This document shows, piece after piece, positions 15,615-26,506 of a stretch of 64,000 nucleotides of DNA; positions within the stretch are counted from its first letter, which is position 1, and every line of letters starts with the position of its first letter. The position numbers and the translations under genes were made by a program. Below the pieces are notes generated by a model that did no database searches, was not told the DNA's origin, and worked only from the letters and a program-made list of their open reading frames with translations. The DNA is from Roseomonas indoligenes (lineage in GTDB: Bacteria > Pseudomonadota > Alphaproteobacteria > Acetobacterales > Acetobacteraceae), in the NCBI RefSeq assembly GCF_017813365.1, contig NZ_JAGIZA010000003.1, positions 410,710 through 474,709 on the forward strand. The letters are read 5' to 3'.

Positions 15615-16735
15615 GCGAGGGGCCCCTGCCACCGGGCTCCACGATCGGCATCCTCGGCGGCGGCCAGCTCGGGCGGATGACGGCGCTGGCGGCGGCACGG
15701 CTGGGTTACCGGTGCCATGTCTTCTCCCCGACCGCCGGCGAGCCGGGGACGCTCGTCGTCGCGGAGAGCACGATCGCGGCCTACGACGATCAGGACGCGC
15801 TGGGGCGCTTCGCCCGCTCCGTGGACGTTGTGACCTTCGAGTTCGAGAACGTGCCCGCCGCCACGCTGGACCATCTGGCGGCGATCGTGCCCTGCCGGCC
15901 GGGCATCCGGGCCCTCTCAATCTGCCAGGACCGGCTGGTAGAGAAGGCGTTCCTGGAGAAGGCCGGCGTGCCGGTGGCGCCCTGGGCGGCCGTGCATTCG
16001 GCGGCGGACCTGCCGGGCGCCCTGGCGAAGGTCGGGCTGCCCGCGGTGCTGAAGACGACGCGGCTGGGCTATGACGGCCGGGGCCAGGCCGTGGTCCGCA
16101 CGGCGGAGGAGGCGGAGGCGGCGCTGGCGCGGCTCTCCCCCCACCCGCTGATCGCGGAGGCCTTCGTGCCCTTTTCCGCCGAGATCTCCGCGGTGGCGGC
16201 GCGGAGCGTGGACGGGACCACGGCGACCTACGACGCGGTGGAGAACCGCCACGCCCATCACATCCTCGACCTCTCCTTCGCGCCGGCGCGGCTGCCGGCC
16301 GATTCGGCGCGGCTCGCAAGGCGCCACGCGGCGGCCGTGGCGGAGGCGCTGGAGCTCGTCGGGGTTCTGGCCGTGGAGTTCTTCCTGCTGCCGGACGGCA
16401 CGCTGCTGGGCAATGAGATCGCGCCGCGGCCCCACAACTCCGGGCATTGGACGATCGATGCCTGCGGCGCGAGCCAGTTCGACCAGCATGCCCGCGCCGT
16501 GGCCGGGCTGCCGCTGGCCTCGACCGAGCGCCATGCGGACGCGGTGATGCGGAACCTCGTCGGGCCGGAGGGGATGGCGCGCTGGCCGGGAATCGCCGGG
16601 GCGCCGGGTGTCTTCACCCATCTCTACGGCAAGGCGGAAGCCCGGCCGGGCCGGAAGATGGGGCATGCGACGCGGGTGCTGCCCCTCGGCAGCCTCAGCA
16701 TCGAAAGCGAATCGGACCTCCTCAAGGGCATGTGA
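15611..16735 (+). CDS. purK: N5-carboxyaminoimidazole ribonucleotide synthase
   Basis: An ATP-grasp enzyme making N5-CAIR from AIR, bicarbonate and ATP, the substrate for PurE. It has 374 residues, opening with [22 protein letters not shown]. The central ATP-grasp part includes [14 protein letters not shown] and [16 protein letters not shown], and the [14 protein letters not shown] metal-binding motif follows. The GTG at 15611 overlaps the purE stop by four bases. The last residues ([12 protein letters not shown]) are not conserved. Confidence 0.97.
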   Translation: MSEGPLPPGSTIGILGGGQLGRMTALAAARLGYRCHVFSPTAGEPGTLVVAESTIAAYDDQDALGRFARSVDVVTFEFENVPAATLDHLAAIVPCRPGIRALSICQDRLVEKAFLEKAGVPVAPWAAVHSAADLPGALAKVGLPAVLKTTRLGYDGRGQAVVRTAEEAEAALARLSPHPLIAEAFVPFSAEISAVAARSVDGTTATYDAVENRHAHHILDLSFAPARLPADSARLARRHAAAVAEALELVGVLAVEFFLLPDGTLLGNEIAPRPHNSGHWTIDACGASQFDQHARAVAGLPLASTERHADAVMRNLVGPEGMARWPGIAGAPGVFTHLYGKAEARPGRKMGHATRVLPLGSLSIESESDLLKGM

Positions 16736-16910
16736 CCGAAATGCCAGGGTTGGCTGTGGCGATCCCGCCACACCGTCCCGAAACCCTTGTGCTGCGCGGT
16801 CTGGCGCGATGCGCGGGTGCCCTGGGGGTGGTAATGAAACTCACGCGGCGCCGGACTCGGGAGCTACCTGACTCCCGCGCCAGCGCCCTGGTGGATCGGG
16901 AGTTCACATC

Positions 16911-18044
16911 ATGAGCCTGAAGAAGGCCCTTCTGGCGGCGACGATCCTGTCGCTTCCCCTCGCCGCGCAGGCCCAGCCTGTCACCGGCCTCTACATCGCT
17001 GGCGGCGCCGGCTTCAACTGGCAGCAGGACAGCAAGGACACGATCGGCGGCTCCGCCGGCGCGTTCCTCGGCCCGAACAGCAACCGCGTCCGCGTCGAGT
17101 CCGATATGGGCTGGGTCGGCGTCGGCAGCATCGGTTTCGGCTTCGGCAACGGCCTCCGCATCGAGGCCGAGGGCAACTACCGCGAGAACGACATCTCCTC
17201 CGTCCGCTTCGGCGCCGTGGAGAACCGCTTCCAGTCCGGTCGTACGCGCAGCTACGGTGCCATGGGCAACGTGCTGTTCGACTTCAACATCCCCGGCATC
17301 CCCGTTGCCCCGTATGTCGGTGGTGGCGTCGGCTACATCTGGACGCAGTACGACAACGTCCGTGGCACCGACTACCGCTTCCCGAACGGCAGCCGCCTGC
17401 TGATCGACGACACGGACGGCCAGTTCGCCTACCAGGGCATCGCCGGCCTCTCCTTCGGCCTCGGCGTCCCCGGCCTCGCGCTGACCGCCGAGTACCGCTT
17501 CCTCGGCACGCTCTCCCCTGAGCTGACCGGCCGCGTGCAGACGCAGACCGGCGCCCAGGCGCTGAACAACGGCCGCACCACGGTCGGCACGGGCCGCTTC
17601 GAGGCCGACAACTTCAACCACTCCGTGCTGATCGGTCTGCGCTACGCGTTCAACGCGCCGCGCCCGGCCCCGGCTCCGGTGGCTGCTCCGGCTCCGGCCG
17701 CTGCTCCGGCTCCGGCCCGCACCTACCTGGTGTTCTTCGACTTCGACCGCGCCGACCTGACGGACCGCGCCCGCCAGATCATCGCCGAGGCCGCCCAGGC
17801 CGTGTCCTCCACGGGCACGACCCGCATCGAGGTGGCCGGCCACGCCGACCGCTCCGGCACCCCGCAGTACAACCAGCGTCTCTCCATGCGCCGCGCCGAG
17901 GCCGTCGCTGCCGAGCTGACGCGCCGCGGTGTGCCCCGCTCCGCCATGTCCATCCAGGCCTTCGGCGAGAGCCGCCCCCTGGTGCCGACCGCGGACGGCG
18001 TGCGCGAGCCGCAGAACCGCCGCGTCGAGATCGTCCTGCGCTGA
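16911..18044 (+). CDS. OmpA-family outer-membrane beta-barrel protein
   Basis: An outer-membrane protein of 377 residues that should anchor the envelope to peptidoglycan. A signal peptide (about residues 1-22, ending AQAQ) is followed by an eight-stranded-type barrel with aromatic-ended strands (LYIAGGAGFNW, IGFGFGNGLRIEAEGNY, GLSFGLGVPGLALTAEYRF). An Ala/Pro repeat linker comes next at about residue 245, then a C-terminal OmpA domain (FFDFDRADLTDRAR, VAGHADRSGTPQYNQRLSMRRA) with the Asp and Arg that bind diaminopimelate. Codon use is strongly C-ending, as in highly expressed genes. A perfect terminator follows. The 175-bp gap upstream shows no clear promoter. Confidence 0.93.
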   Translation: MSLKKALLAATILSLPLAAQAQPVTGLYIAGGAGFNWQQDSKDTIGGSAGAFLGPNSNRVRVESDMGWVGVGSIGFGFGNGLRIEAEGNYRENDISSVRFGAVENRFQSGRTRSYGAMGNVLFDFNIPGIPVAPYVGGGVGYIWTQYDNVRGTDYRFPNGSRLLIDDTDGQFAYQGIAGLSFGLGVPGLALTAEYRFLGTLSPELTGRVQTQTGAQALNNGRTTVGTGRFEADNFNHSVLIGLRYAFNAPRPAPAPVAAPAPAAAPAPARTYLVFFDFDRADLTDRARQIIAEAAQAVSSTGTTRIEVAGHADRSGTPQYNQRLSMRRAEAVAAELTRRGVPRSAMSIQAFGESRPLVPTADGVREPQNRRVEIVLR

Positions 18045-18075
18045 GCAGCACGATCCCGGTCACGGGACTTGGAAG

Positions 18076-18109
18076 GGGGCGGGACCGAAAGGTCCCGCCC
18101 CTTTCTTTT
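18076..18109 (+). terminator. Strong terminator after the OmpA-like gene
   Basis: A perfect 11-bp stem (GGGGCGGGACC with GGTCCCGCCCC) has a GAAA tetraloop and is followed by TTTCTTTT. Confidence 0.96.
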
Positions 18110-18221
18110 GCCCGGCGTTCAGACCAGGGCTTGTCGGCCCGATATTCGTTGTGGGAAGGAAAGGAAATCCGGCGTCCGATGACGCCCGGCACCGAAGCGG
18201 ATCCGTCATGGGGGCTTGGCC

Positions 18222-18668
18222 ATGCGTGCGGAGCATCTCCTCCCCTTGCTTCTCCTGTCCGGTCTTTCCATGGCTGGCTGCGGCGCCGCGCCGCGCGAAC
18301 CGGCCCTGGCCGGCTACCTCCATATTTTCGAGACGGCCAGGAATGCCCGCCAGGCCTGCGCGGGGCTCCTCCCGGGCTGCACGGCGGACGGCCTGGAGCA
18401 GCACCTGACCCGGGCGGAGGAGGCGGCTCCCCGCGAGCTCTTCGTGCCGCAGCGGGACGCCGGGGAGGACCGCCTTCTCGCGCGGACGGCGCTGGAGGCG
18501 GCGGATGCGGATTGCCGGGTGCGGCGCCTCCGCCCTGGCTCGGCGCGCTGGGACAGCTGCTTGTTGGACCGTGGCGTCGCCCGGCTGCGGGAGGCGGCGG
18601 GCGGGCGCGGCGGGGTGCCGGAAACGACGAAGGGCGCCTCGCGGCGCCCTTCTGAACCCTCGGTGTGA
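18222..18668 (+). CDS. Hypothetical lipoprotein
   Basis: A 148-residue protein with a typical lipoprotein signal: a short basic start, hydrophobic LLPLLLLSGLSM, then the lipobox MAGC with Cys near residue 20. The mature part is Arg/Ala/Glu-rich with four further cysteines (in ACAGLLPGC, DADCRV and SCLLDRG), possibly forming disulfides in the periplasm. No family is recognised. The C-terminal 15 or so residues are encoded by a terminator-like hairpin, so the tail may be recent or functionally irrelevant. It converges with the next gene. Confidence 0.6.
   Translation: MRAEHLLPLLLLSGLSMAGCGAAPREPALAGYLHIFETARNARQACAGLLPGCTADGLEQHLTRAEEAAPRELFVPQRDAGEDRLLARTALEAADADCRVRRLRPGSARWDSCLLDRGVARLREAAGGRGGVPETTKGASRRPSEPSV
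18630..18651. terminator. Convergent hairpin between two envelope genes
   Basis: A perfect 9-bp stem AAGGGCGCC/GGCGCCCTT has a TCGC tetraloop. It lies inside the 3' end of the lipoprotein gene and 27 bp beyond the stop of the opposing gene. There is no strong T tract on either strand, so termination efficiency is uncertain. Confidence 0.5.
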
Positions 18669-18677
18669 GCGGTCGGC

Positions 18678-19220
18678 TCAGCGCGCGTTGGTGGAGACCC
18701 GACGGATGGCCGTGCGGCGCTCCGGCTTCTCCGGCGCGGAGTTCGCGGCGGCCGGGGTGGTCGCACCGCACTCGCTGCGGCCATGCGGGTTGGACAGGCC
18801 GTTGGCGACGGCGAGCTGGGCCAGGCCCTCGGTGCTCTTCGGCGCGGCCATGGCGGCGCTGAAGAGAGAGGCGACGTTGGCGCAGAAGGCGGTGCCCTGG
18901 CGGCTGCCGTCCATCTGCTGGACGTTGGCCAGCTCGGTCACGAAGTTGTCGCGCACCCGCACGCCGGTGTTGCCGTTGGCGCGGCGGTAGTAGGTGGACA
19001 TGCCCTCCCAGGCGGAGGAGAGCTGGCCCTGATAGCTGCGCACGAAGGTGTTGTACTGCTCGTCCTGCTTGCAGATCAGGGCGGCCACCATCAGCTGGCT
19101 CTGCAGGGCGCGCACGTCGAAGGCGGCCTTGTCGGCGGGGCGCATGCAGGTCTGCGCCATGGCAGGGGCGGCGGCAACGACGGCCACAAGACCGGCGGCG
19201 AGGAATCGGATCGGCGACAT
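18678..19220 (-). CDS. Hypothetical secreted protein
   Basis: A 180-residue protein with a clear signal peptide (MSPIRFLAAGLVAVVAAAPAMAQ). The mature region has four cysteines (TCMRPAD, LICKQDE, AFCANV and SECGATT), likely two disulfides, and a helical middle with FVRSYQGQLSSAWEGMSTYYRR. No characterised family is recognised; similar small periplasmic proteins occur in Acetobacteraceae. The start at 19220 is chosen because it places the signal peptide at the N-terminus; the frame is open up to 19319. A weak promoter (TTGCCA-N18-TCATAA on the minus strand, 19341-19370) lies upstream. Confidence 0.65.
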   Translation of the reverse strand: MSPIRFLAAGLVAVVAAAPAMAQTCMRPADKAAFDVRALQSQLMVAALICKQDEQYNTFVRSYQGQLSSAWEGMSTYYRRANGNTGVRVRDNFVTELANVQQMDGSRQGTAFCANVASLFSAAMAAPKSTEGLAQLAVANGLSNPHGRSECGATTPAAANSAPEKPERRTAIRRVSTNAR

Positions 19221-19421
19221 TTCGTCCGGGGTCTCCCGAGGCATGAGAGGCGGTACGTCCCGCCCCGAGGCACATCTAGCGATTCGCTCGCTCCGATGCA
19301 CGCGGCTTTTTGAAGGCAAGACGCGAGCCCTGCCAGCAACTTATGAGGCGTGGCGGAAATGCCATGGCAAGTTTGCGCGGCGTCCATGGCCACCCGCGCC
19401 GAAAGCGCGGTCTACCCTCCG

Positions 19422-20003
19422 TCAAGACGCCTTCGCGGCTTTCGGGCGCATGGCGCGCGCCAGATCCGTCATTCGCCTGTCAAGAAAATCCAGCGCGGCG
19501 GCGGTGTCTTCCGGTTCACGCAACCAGAAGGTCAGGGTGGCGGCGTAGAGGCCGGCCAGCGAGGCACGACGCGTGTACCAGGAGAAATCGGCGGAGGTGT
19601 CGCTGGCGGCAGCCCAGACGGCGTCCGCGGTTCGGGCCAGGGTGCGGGCCATGATGCGGGCGTTCCAGGGCAGGGCGAGGATGGAGAGGGCGCGCCGGAG
19701 GGCATCCCGGTGCGGCGAGGTCTGCTGCAGCCGGATCTCGAGGATCCGGCGGATCCGGGCGGGGGTGCGGAGGGCTGCGAGGTCTTCCCGTGCCGCCGCC
19801 TCCTCCATCCGGCGGTCGGCGAGGTCGCTCCAGGCTTCCGCGGCGCCGGCGGGGCCGGTCGGGAAGAGCCAGCGATGGGCGGCGGGCTCTTCCCCGGCGC
19901 CGCGCAGCCCGGCCTCCAGCGCGGCCGCGGTCCATCCGAGGCGGGGAACATGCGGGAGGGTGGCCAGGATGGCGGCGTCCCGCTCCGCGCTGCGCTCGAT
20001 CAC
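19422..20003 (-). CDS. COQ9-family ubiquinone biosynthesis protein
   Basis: A 193-residue COQ9 protein of the RpsU-divergently-transcribed type. COQ9 binds isoprenoid lipids and presents ubiquinone intermediates to COQ7. Visible features are the N-terminal ERDAAILATLPHVPRLGWTAAAL segment and the C-terminal helical part with DTSADFSWYTRRASLAGLYAATLTFWL, the family's best-conserved stretch. The GTG start has AAGGAG upstream and overlaps the def stop by four bases. The rpsU gene lies divergently beyond def, matching the family's name and usual context. Confidence 0.9.
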   Translation of the reverse strand: MIERSAERDAAILATLPHVPRLGWTAAALEAGLRGAGEEPAAHRWLFPTGPAGAAEAWSDLADRRMEEAAAREDLAALRTPARIRRILEIRLQQTSPHRDALRRALSILALPWNARIMARTLARTADAVWAAASDTSADFSWYTRRASLAGLYAATLTFWLREPEDTAAALDFLDRRMTDLARAMRPKAAKAS

Positions 20004-20530
20004 CGTGCCTTCTCCTTGCCGTCTCTCGGGCCTTCGGCGGGCGCCTGATGGCGCGCGAGTTCCTCGTTGAAGCCGAGGCGGGAGAGATCCTCCATCCGCA
20101 TGGGGTAGAGAAGCCCCTCCAGATGGTCGAATTCGTGCTGCATCACGCGGGCGGCCATGCCGTCCGCCTCCCCGGCCACGGGGCGGCCCTCGGCGTCCAG
20201 GCCCTTCCAGGCAATCCGGGTGGCGCGGCGCACCTCCCCGCGCAGGCCGGGGATGGAGAGGCACCCCTCCCAGCCGAGTTCCCTCTCCTCCCCGATCGGG
20301 GCGATCTCCGGGTTGAACAGGGCGAAGATGCGGGGTCCGTCCCGCATGACGAAGAGGCGCAGGGGAATATGGACCTGCGGGGCGGCGAGGCCGAGGCCAC
20401 TGGCGTCGACCATCGTTTCCGCCATGTCGGTGGCCAGGCGGCGCATCTCCGGGGTGGTGGGGTCTGGCACGGGGTCGGCCCGGCGCAGCAGGACCGGGTG
20501 GCCCATGCGGGCGATCTTCAGGATGGCCAT
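20000..20530 (-). CDS. def: Peptide deformylase
   Basis: A metalloenzyme that removes the formyl group from nascent N-terminal methionine. It has 176 residues with all three motifs: GLGLAAPQV, EGCLS (metal-binding Cys) and QHEFDHLEG (two His and the catalytic Glu). Translationally coupled to the COQ9 gene downstream. Confidence 0.95.
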   Translation of the reverse strand: MAILKIARMGHPVLLRRADPVPDPTTPEMRRLATDMAETMVDASGLGLAAPQVHIPLRLFVMRDGPRIFALFNPEIAPIGEERELGWEGCLSIPGLRGEVRRATRIAWKGLDAEGRPVAGEADGMAARVMQHEFDHLEGLLYPMRMEDLSRLGFNEELARHQAPAEGPRDGKEKAR

Positions 20531-20742
20531 TCGCGTTCCAAGAGTGTCGGGGCAACCGTGGCCCAGCCCCGCATGTTGGAGCGGTGGCCGGATTCGTCAC
20601 CAGTGTGCGGCGCAGCGGCGTTTCGGGCTTCCGCCCCCCTTGCTCCGCATGCTACACGGCCGGGCTTTCGCCGGAAGGGATTCGGTCCCGCCGGCCTTTT
20701 GCGATCGTCAAACTCAACCCCTGACCAGGAGGTCGTTGCCGC

Positions 20743-20946
20743 GTGCAAGTCGTCGTTCGGGACAACAACATCGACCAGGCGCTGAAGGCGCTCAAGAAGA
20801 AGCTGCAGCGCGAAGGCGTGTTTCGCGAGATGAAGCTGCGCCGCCACTTCGAGAAGCCCTCCGAGCGCCGTGCGCGCGAGGCCGCCGAGGCCGTTCGCCG
20901 CGCCCGCAAGGTCGAGCGCAAGCGCCTGGAGCGCGAGGGCTTCTGA
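20743..20946 (+). CDS. rpsU: 30S ribosomal protein S21
   Basis: Small basic ribosomal protein of 67 residues, [25 protein letters not shown] then an Arg/Lys-rich helix ([22 protein letters not shown]). It begins with GTG with AGGAGG 10 bp before it, and is divergent from def-COQ9. In alphaproteobacteria S21 has a role in mRNA start recognition with the anti-Shine-Dalgarno region. Confidence 0.96.
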   Translation: MQVVVRDNNIDQALKALKKKLQREGVFREMKLRRHFEKPSERRAREAAEAVRRARKVERKRLEREGF

Positions 20947-21002
20947 GCCCTTCCCGCCCCTGACCGATCAGGTCCGGGGGGCGGGACACCGATGACGTCA
21001 GG

Positions 21003-21040
21003 AGCCGCGGCGCGGGATCACCCCGCGCATCGCGGCTTTT
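21003..21040 (+). terminator. Terminator of rpsU
   Basis: AGCCGCG/CGCGGCT forms the outer stem and GCGCGGG/CCCGCGC the inner stem, followed by a short TTTT. A second GC-rich dyad (20953-20987) precedes it but lacks a T tract. Confidence 0.75.
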
Positions 21041-21047
21041 GGCGTTT

Positions 21048-22640
21048 CTACCCGGTCTTGCTAAGGCCCCAGAAGGTGGCGAAATTCGGCACCACGTCCC
21101 GCAGCGTGTTCCGGTAGGCGGTGGCCTGGAAGTACTGGCCGAGCGGGATGAAGGGCACCGTTTCGAAGGCGCGGCGCTGCATCCGGCCGGCGACTGTTTT
21201 CTGCACCTGCAGGTCAGGGGCGTCGAACCACTCGTCCCGCAGGGTTTCCAGCTCCGGGTCGTCGGGCCAGCCGAACCAGCCGGCCCCGCCATTGGCGCGG
21301 AGCTGGGTGTTGGCGGCCGGCGTGGCGTTGTCGGATCCCGCGGAGAAGGTGACGAAGGCGCTCCAGCCGCCGGCATCGGGCGCGGCCTTGCTGGCGCGGC
21401 GGGTGAGGACGGAGCCCCAGTCCGTCGCCTGGTAATCGAGGTTCAGGCCGATCTTCCTCATCGTATCGGCCATCACCTCGCTCATCGCGTTCAGGTGGGG
21501 CAGGTCGGTGGGGACGATGAAGACGACCTTCTCGCCCTTGTAGCCGGCGGCGGCGAGCTCGCGCTTCGAGCGCTCCAGGTCCCTGGGGCGGGACAGGATA
21601 TCCAGGGCGATATCGTTGGCGAGCGGGGTGCCGGGGGTGAAGACGCCCGCGGGAACCCGCCACATGGCCGGGTCGTCGCCGGCGCAGGCGATCATCAGGT
21701 CCTTCTGGTCGATGGCGCCCAGCACCGCCCGGCGGACCAGCGGATTGTTGAAGGGCGGCTGCAGGTGGTTCATGCGGAAGCTGGCGCCGTAGCCCGCGCG
21801 GTCCAGTACGGCCACGGTCAGGTTGCGGTTCCGGCGCAGCAGGGGCAGCAGGTCGGGGGTGGCGAAGTCCCACCAGTCTACCTCCCCGGCCTGGAGGGCG
21901 GCGGCGGCGGTGGCCGGATCCGGGGTGGTCAGCCACTCCACCCGATCAAGATTGACGATCTTGGGGCCGGCGGTGCCACTGGGCGTCCCGTTCGGGCGGG
22001 GGACGTAGCGCTCGTTGCGGGCGTAGACGGCCCGGGCGCCGGGGACGCGCTCACCGGCCAGGAAGCGATAGGGGCCGGAGCCGACGATTTCCGCGACCTG
22101 CGTGGTACCGGGGGTCCTCGCCAGGCGCTCCGGCATCATCGCCGGCATGAAGACGCCGAACTTGCCCAGGGCGTTGGGCAGCATCGGAAAGGGCTTCTTC
22201 AGGCGGAAGAGGATGTGCCGGTCGTCAGGGGCGGAGAGCTCGTCGGTCGCGGCCATCAGCGTGGCGCCGAATCCGTCCCGGCTCGCCCAGCGGCGGATGG
22301 AGGCGACGCAGTCCCTGGCGAGGACGGGCTCGCCATCATGCCAGCGAAGGCCCTCGCGGAGCGTCAGGGTCCAGCGGCGGCCGTCCTCCTCCACGCTGTG
22401 GCCTTCGACCATCTGCGGCTGCGGCTGGTAGTCCGCGTCCGTGCCGTAGAGGGTGTCAAAGACCATGAAGCCGTGGTTGCGCGTGACGTAGGCGGTGTTC
22501 CAGTGCGGGTCGAGGGTCGAGAGATCGGCCTGCGGGATGAACTTCAGGACCCGGGCGCCCTGCGCCGCCCCCTGGCGCGGGGATGCCAGGGCGGCGCCTG
22601 CAGCCAAGCCGGCCGCCCCGAGGATTTGCCGTCGCCGCAT
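21048..22640 (-). CDS. ABC transporter substrate-binding protein, family 5 (peptide/nickel type)
   Basis: A periplasmic binding protein of 530 residues in the DppA/OppA family. The start MRRRQILGAAGLAAGAALASP is a twin-arginine-like or Sec export signal. Conserved features are LKFIPQADLSTLDPHWN, GLRWHDGEPVLARDCVASI and NPLVRRAVLGAIDQKDLM. Twelve further codons precede this ATG in frame, but they would bury the signal. No permease or ATPase genes adjoin it, so it is an orphan receptor that must work with transport genes elsewhere. The ligand is unknown. Confidence 0.9.
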   Translation of the reverse strand: MRRRQILGAAGLAAGAALASPRQGAAQGARVLKFIPQADLSTLDPHWNTAYVTRNHGFMVFDTLYGTDADYQPQPQMVEGHSVEEDGRRWTLTLREGLRWHDGEPVLARDCVASIRRWASRDGFGATLMAATDELSAPDDRHILFRLKKPFPMLPNALGKFGVFMPAMMPERLARTPGTTQVAEIVGSGPYRFLAGERVPGARAVYARNERYVPRPNGTPSGTAGPKIVNLDRVEWLTTPDPATAAAALQAGEVDWWDFATPDLLPLLRRNRNLTVAVLDRAGYGASFRMNHLQPPFNNPLVRRAVLGAIDQKDLMIACAGDDPAMWRVPAGVFTPGTPLANDIALDILSRPRDLERSKRELAAAGYKGEKVVFIVPTDLPHLNAMSEVMADTMRKIGLNLDYQATDWGSVLTRRASKAAPDAGGWSAFVTFSAGSDNATPAANTQLRANGGAGWFGWPDDPELETLRDEWFDAPDLQVQKTVAGRMQRRAFETVPFIPLGQYFQATAYRNTLRDVVPNFATFWGLSKTG

Positions 22641-23440
22641 CGCACCGAACTCCCGATCAGGCCGGCATGGCAGCACGGCGCGGCGCGGCCGTCACCTTTC
22701 CCCGGACAACCGCGGGGCCCCTGCCCCGTTCGCATGTCGCAGAACCGGACGCCCCATGCCCCAGCTCACGCCCGAACTGATTGCCCGTGTCCCGCCGCCG
22801 CCCGAGGGGCCGCCCGTGCCCGCGCCGGACGAGCTGCGGCTGCGGGCGGAGATGACGGTGTTCCTGCATGACCGGGACCCGAAGCTCGGGATCTGGGTCT
22901 TTGCCTATGGCGCGCTGATGTGGCGGCACGGGGAGGCCGCGCCCGATATCGTCGCGCCCGCGCGCCTGCCGGGATTCGCCCGCCGCTACGACCTGTCCGA
23001 TGTGCACGACCGGGGGACGCCGGCGCGGCCGGGACTGACGCTCGGGCTGGAGCCGAACGCGGCGCTGGCCTGCGCGGGGCTGCTGCTCCATCTGCCGGGG
23101 CCGGACGTGGCGGCGCATCTCTGGCCGGTCTGGAAGCAGGAGATGGGGCCTGGCTTCTACGTGCCGGAGTGGCACGACGCCCTGCTGACGACGGCGCATG
23201 ACGGGAGCGGCGCGCCGGTTCGGGCGCTGTGCTTCATGACGAGGCGCGGGCACCGGCTGCATGTCGGGGAGCGGCCGGTGCATGAGACCGCCGACACCTT
23301 GTCCCGCGCCGCGGGGCCGAACGGGTCGGGCGCCGCCTACCTGATGGACGCGGCCGGGATCCTGCGGGCGAAGGGGATGCGGGACGCGATGCTGGAGAGC
23401 CTGGAGGCGGAGGTGGCCCGCCGCCTCCAGACGATGCCGC

Positions 23441-24856
<1,416 letters not shown>

Positions 24857-24860
24857 CGGT

Positions 24861-25265
24861 TCAGCCCTTCCGCTGGAACATGGCGAGCATCCGCCGGGTG
24901 ACGAGGAAGCCGCCGAAGATGTTCACGGCGGCCAGGGTGACGGCGAGGAAACCGAAGGCCTGGGCGATCCAGGATTCGCCCAGCCCGGTGGCGAGCATGG
25001 CGCCGACCACGATGACGGAGGAGATGGCGTTGGTGACGCCCATCAGCGGGGAGTGCAGCGCGGGCGTCACGCTCCAGACCACGTGGTAGCCAACGAAGCA
25101 GGCCAGCACGAAGATGGTGAAGAGGAGCAGGAAGGGCTCGGCGGCGGCCGCATGCGCCTCGATGCCCGGCAGGGCTTCCCCGGCGGCGGCGCGGGCCTCC
25201 AGCGCCATGGCCATGGCCCGTTCGGCCATCGCCTGGGCGCGCATGGCGAGTTCCTCAGCGTGCAT
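24861..25265 (-). CDS. pntA2: NAD(P) transhydrogenase alpha-2 subunit
   Basis: The separate membrane part of the alpha subunit, with about three to four transmembrane helices in the C-terminal two thirds ([56 protein letters not shown]) and the conserved [17 protein letters not shown] motif. The N-terminal 40 residues are Ala/Met/Glu-rich and helical, longer than usual. It lies between pntA1 and pntB. A split alpha subunit is typical of Alphaproteobacteria. Confidence 0.95.
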   Translation of the reverse strand: MHAEELAMRAQAMAERAMAMALEARAAAGEALPGIEAHAAAAEPFLLLFTIFVLACFVGYHVVWSVTPALHSPLMGVTNAISSVIVVGAMLATGLGESWIAQAFGFLAVTLAAVNIFGGFLVTRRMLAMFQRKG

Positions 25266-25278
25266 GTGTCGGGTTCCC

Positions 25279-26430
25279 TCAGCCGGCGGCGAAGTTCGGG
25301 TGCACCACCTGGCCGCCGCGCGTGAGCATCACGCCGCGCACGAGGTCGTCCTCCGCCGGAAGGGCCGGCTTCGAGGAGTCCTTGTCCCAGAAGGTGGTCA
25401 GGAAGGTCAGGAGGTTGCGGGCGTAGAGGCTGCTGGCCGCCGCCGGGATGCGGGCGGGCCAGTTGCGCCAGCCCAGGATGATGACGCCGTTCTCCGTCAC
25501 CACGCGCTCGCCGGGCTTGGTCAGGGCGCAGTTGCCGCCGGCGTCAGAGGCGATGTCCACGACCACGGAGCCGGGCTTCATGGAGGCGACCATCGCCTCC
25601 GTCACGAGGATCGGGGCGCGGCGGCCCTGGACCAGGGCGGTGCAGACCACGATGTCCATCTTGGCGATGGCGGCGGCGACGACCTCGGCCTGCTTGGCCA
25701 GGAATTCCGGGCTCATCGCCTTGGCGTATCCGCCGGAGGTCTGGGCGGCCTTCGACTCCTCGTCCTCGTAGCCGACGAAGCTCGCGCCGAGGGACTTGAT
25801 CTCCTCCTTGGCGGCCGGGCGGACATCGGTGGCGGAGACCCGGCCCCCGAGGCGGCGGGCGGTGGCGATGGCCTGCAGGCCGGCGACGCCCGCGCCCATG
25901 ACGAGCACGTTGGCGGCGGGGATGGTGCCGGCCGCCGTCATCAGCATGGGGAAGCCCTTGTCGAAGGCGGAAGCCGCCTCGATCACCGCCCGGTAGCCGG
26001 CGAGGTTCGCCTGGGAGGAGAGGATGTCCATGCTTTGCGCGCGGGTGGTGCGGGGCAGGAGCTCCATCGCGGCGGCGTCCACGCCGGCGGCGGCAAGGCG
26101 GGCGACTGAATCCTTGTCCGCGCTCATGGTGGCGATCAGCAGGGCGCCGCGCGGGATCAGGGCCAGCTCGTCCGGCCCCTCCTCCCCGCTGGCCAGCGGG
26201 GCGCGCACCTTCAGCACGATCCCGGCGCCGGACAGGGCGGCGGCGGCGTCCGGGGCGATCTCCGCCCCGGCCTCGGCATAGGCGGAATCGGGGATGCCGG
26301 CGGTGAGGCCCGCCCCGGCTTCCACCGCGACCGTGTTCCCGAGGGCGATCAGCTTTTTGACGGTCTCCGGCGTCGCCGCTACCCGAGCCTCGTCCGCCCG
26401 GCGCTCCTTCATTACGGCAAGCCGCATCAT
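25279..26430 (-). CDS. pntA1: NAD(P) transhydrogenase alpha-1 subunit
   Basis: The soluble NAD(H)-binding domain I, 383 residues, related to alanine dehydrogenase. It opens [20 protein letters not shown] and has [17 protein letters not shown], the [19 protein letters not shown] dinucleotide-binding loop, [12 protein letters not shown] and [13 protein letters not shown]. First gene of the operon; either of two adjacent ATGs (26430, 26427) could be used. Confidence 0.96.
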   Translation of the reverse strand: MMRLAVMKERRADEARVAATPETVKKLIALGNTVAVEAGAGLTAGIPDSAYAEAGAEIAPDAAAALSGAGIVLKVRAPLASGEEGPDELALIPRGALLIATMSADKDSVARLAAAGVDAAAMELLPRTTRAQSMDILSSQANLAGYRAVIEAASAFDKGFPMLMTAAGTIPAANVLVMGAGVAGLQAIATARRLGGRVSATDVRPAAKEEIKSLGASFVGYEDEESKAAQTSGGYAKAMSPEFLAKQAEVVAAAIAKMDIVVCTALVQGRRAPILVTEAMVASMKPGSVVVDIASDAGGNCALTKPGERVVTENGVIILGWRNWPARIPAAASSLYARNLLTFLTTFWDKDSSKPALPAEDDLVRGVMLTRGGQVVHPNFAAG

Positions 26431-26506
26431 TCCATTCCCGTCGTTCCTGGTTGCGCAGGATCGCGGGGCCTAACGAAAGCTGCAAGCCCGGAAGGATCGA
26501 GGCGCC

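Noticed and set aside
20953..20987. GC-rich dyad right after rpsU as the terminator
   Set aside because: No T tract follows; the next hairpin at 21003-21040 with TTTT is a better candidate.
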